DNA of 6,654 nucleotides from an uncultured Clostridia bacterium (GTDB taxonomy: Bacteria > Bacillota_A > Clostridia > Christensenellales > CAG-138), in contig CALFIV010000064.1 of NCBI GenBank assembly GCA_937877295.1, positions 1 to 6,654 on the forward strand, read 5' to 3'. Positions 6,431 through 6,654 of the stretch are shown here, piece by piece (the stretch's first letter is position 1; each line of letters opens with the position of its first letter). The translations under genes were made by a program, and so were the position numbers. Below the pieces are notes generated by a model, which was not told where the DNA came from, did no database searches, and saw only the letters and a program-made list of their open reading frames with translations.

Positions 6431-6652
6431 TCAATATCCTTTCGCGAGGTCGATGATTCCTCCGTCGACAGCGTTGATCGCAAACAGGATCACGTCCAGG
6501 TAGCTGTCAGGCACAATATCGTTGTGCTCACTGTACTGCGTTACGCGTTTCCCGTAAAATACCCACGTCGGAACGTACAGTCCGGATTTATCCGGGCTGT
6601 TCTGCTCTCGTATTCGAAGCATAGAAAGCTCGATCCGATTCACATAGAGATC
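6431..6652 (-). CDS. C-terminal part of an uncharacterised protein (possibly DUF6034-like), 5' end outside window
   Basis: The open frame runs through the window edge: DLY precedes the GTG at 6643, so that GTG need not be the start, and 73 complete codons are visible. It ends GGIIDLAKGY then TGA. Visible traits are a stretch IELSMLRIREQNSP, then GLYVPTWVFYG, then a tail LDVILFAINAVDGGIIDLAKGY. The pattern of a beta-strand with V-P-x-W-x-F and a closing INAVDG-IID---GY recalls C-termini of DUF6034-type or other PepSY-like extracellular lipoproteins of Clostridia. This is from memory and weak. No function can be assigned. A hairpin terminator follows its stop, and it is not part of the selenium operon. 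Confidence 0.7.
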   Translation of the reverse strand, partial: DLYVNRIELSMLRIREQNSPDKSGLYVPTWVFYGKRVTQYSEHNDIVPDSYLDVILFAINAVDGGIIDLAKGY

Positions 6653-6654
6653 AT

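Overview
The window looks like one end of an assembled contig from an anaerobic gut-type Firmicute, most likely a Ruminococcus-like member of the Clostridia. The evidence is a secreted subtilisin-family protease carrying a Ca-binding dockerin (a cellulosome/cohesin-binding module), together with a selenium-dependent molybdenum hydroxylase (SDMH) maturation operon typical of anaerobic purine-degrading Firmicutes. The assignment is inferred from gene content and recalled family patterns; no database search was possible. The first 42 bases are not biological. They match the Illumina TruSeq index-side adapter (index 9 orientation), so the first protein really begins at base 43.

Layout. Bases 43-2808 (+) hold the 3' portion of a large extracellular S8 (lactocepin/C5a-peptidase-like) protease: end of a PA domain, the catalytic-Ser block, an Fn3-like domain interrupted by a complete two-repeat dockerin, further beta-rich domains, an acidic insert, and two OB-like C-terminal modules. 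A strong hairpin (2821-2848) separates it from a convergent minus-strand operon. In transcription order (right to left) the operon is yqeC (6337-5666), yqeB (5669-4884), an XdhC-family gene (4884-3901) and selD (3900-2866). All three junctions are overlapping or abutting (ATGA, TAATG, TAA followed directly by ATG), so the four genes are almost certainly co-transcribed and translationally coupled. Upstream are a candidate extended -10 promoter with an inverted repeat over its -10, and a rho-independent terminator ending the next minus-strand gene, whose last 73 codons (6652-6431) run to the window edge.

How the genes work together. SelD makes selenophosphate. YqeB and YqeC are accessory proteins of the SDMH system, thought to help install the labile selenium ligand on the molybdenum cofactor. 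The XdhC-type protein is expected to handle or insert the Mo cofactor. No selA, selB, tRNA-Sec, mnmH/selU or hydroxylase structural gene is visible here, so selD sits in an SDMH-dedicated context. The protease is functionally unrelated and probably acts outside the cell, held in a multi-enzyme complex through its dockerin. No stretch over 300 bases lacks a gene, and I saw no tRNA, rRNA, CRISPR or insertion sequence.
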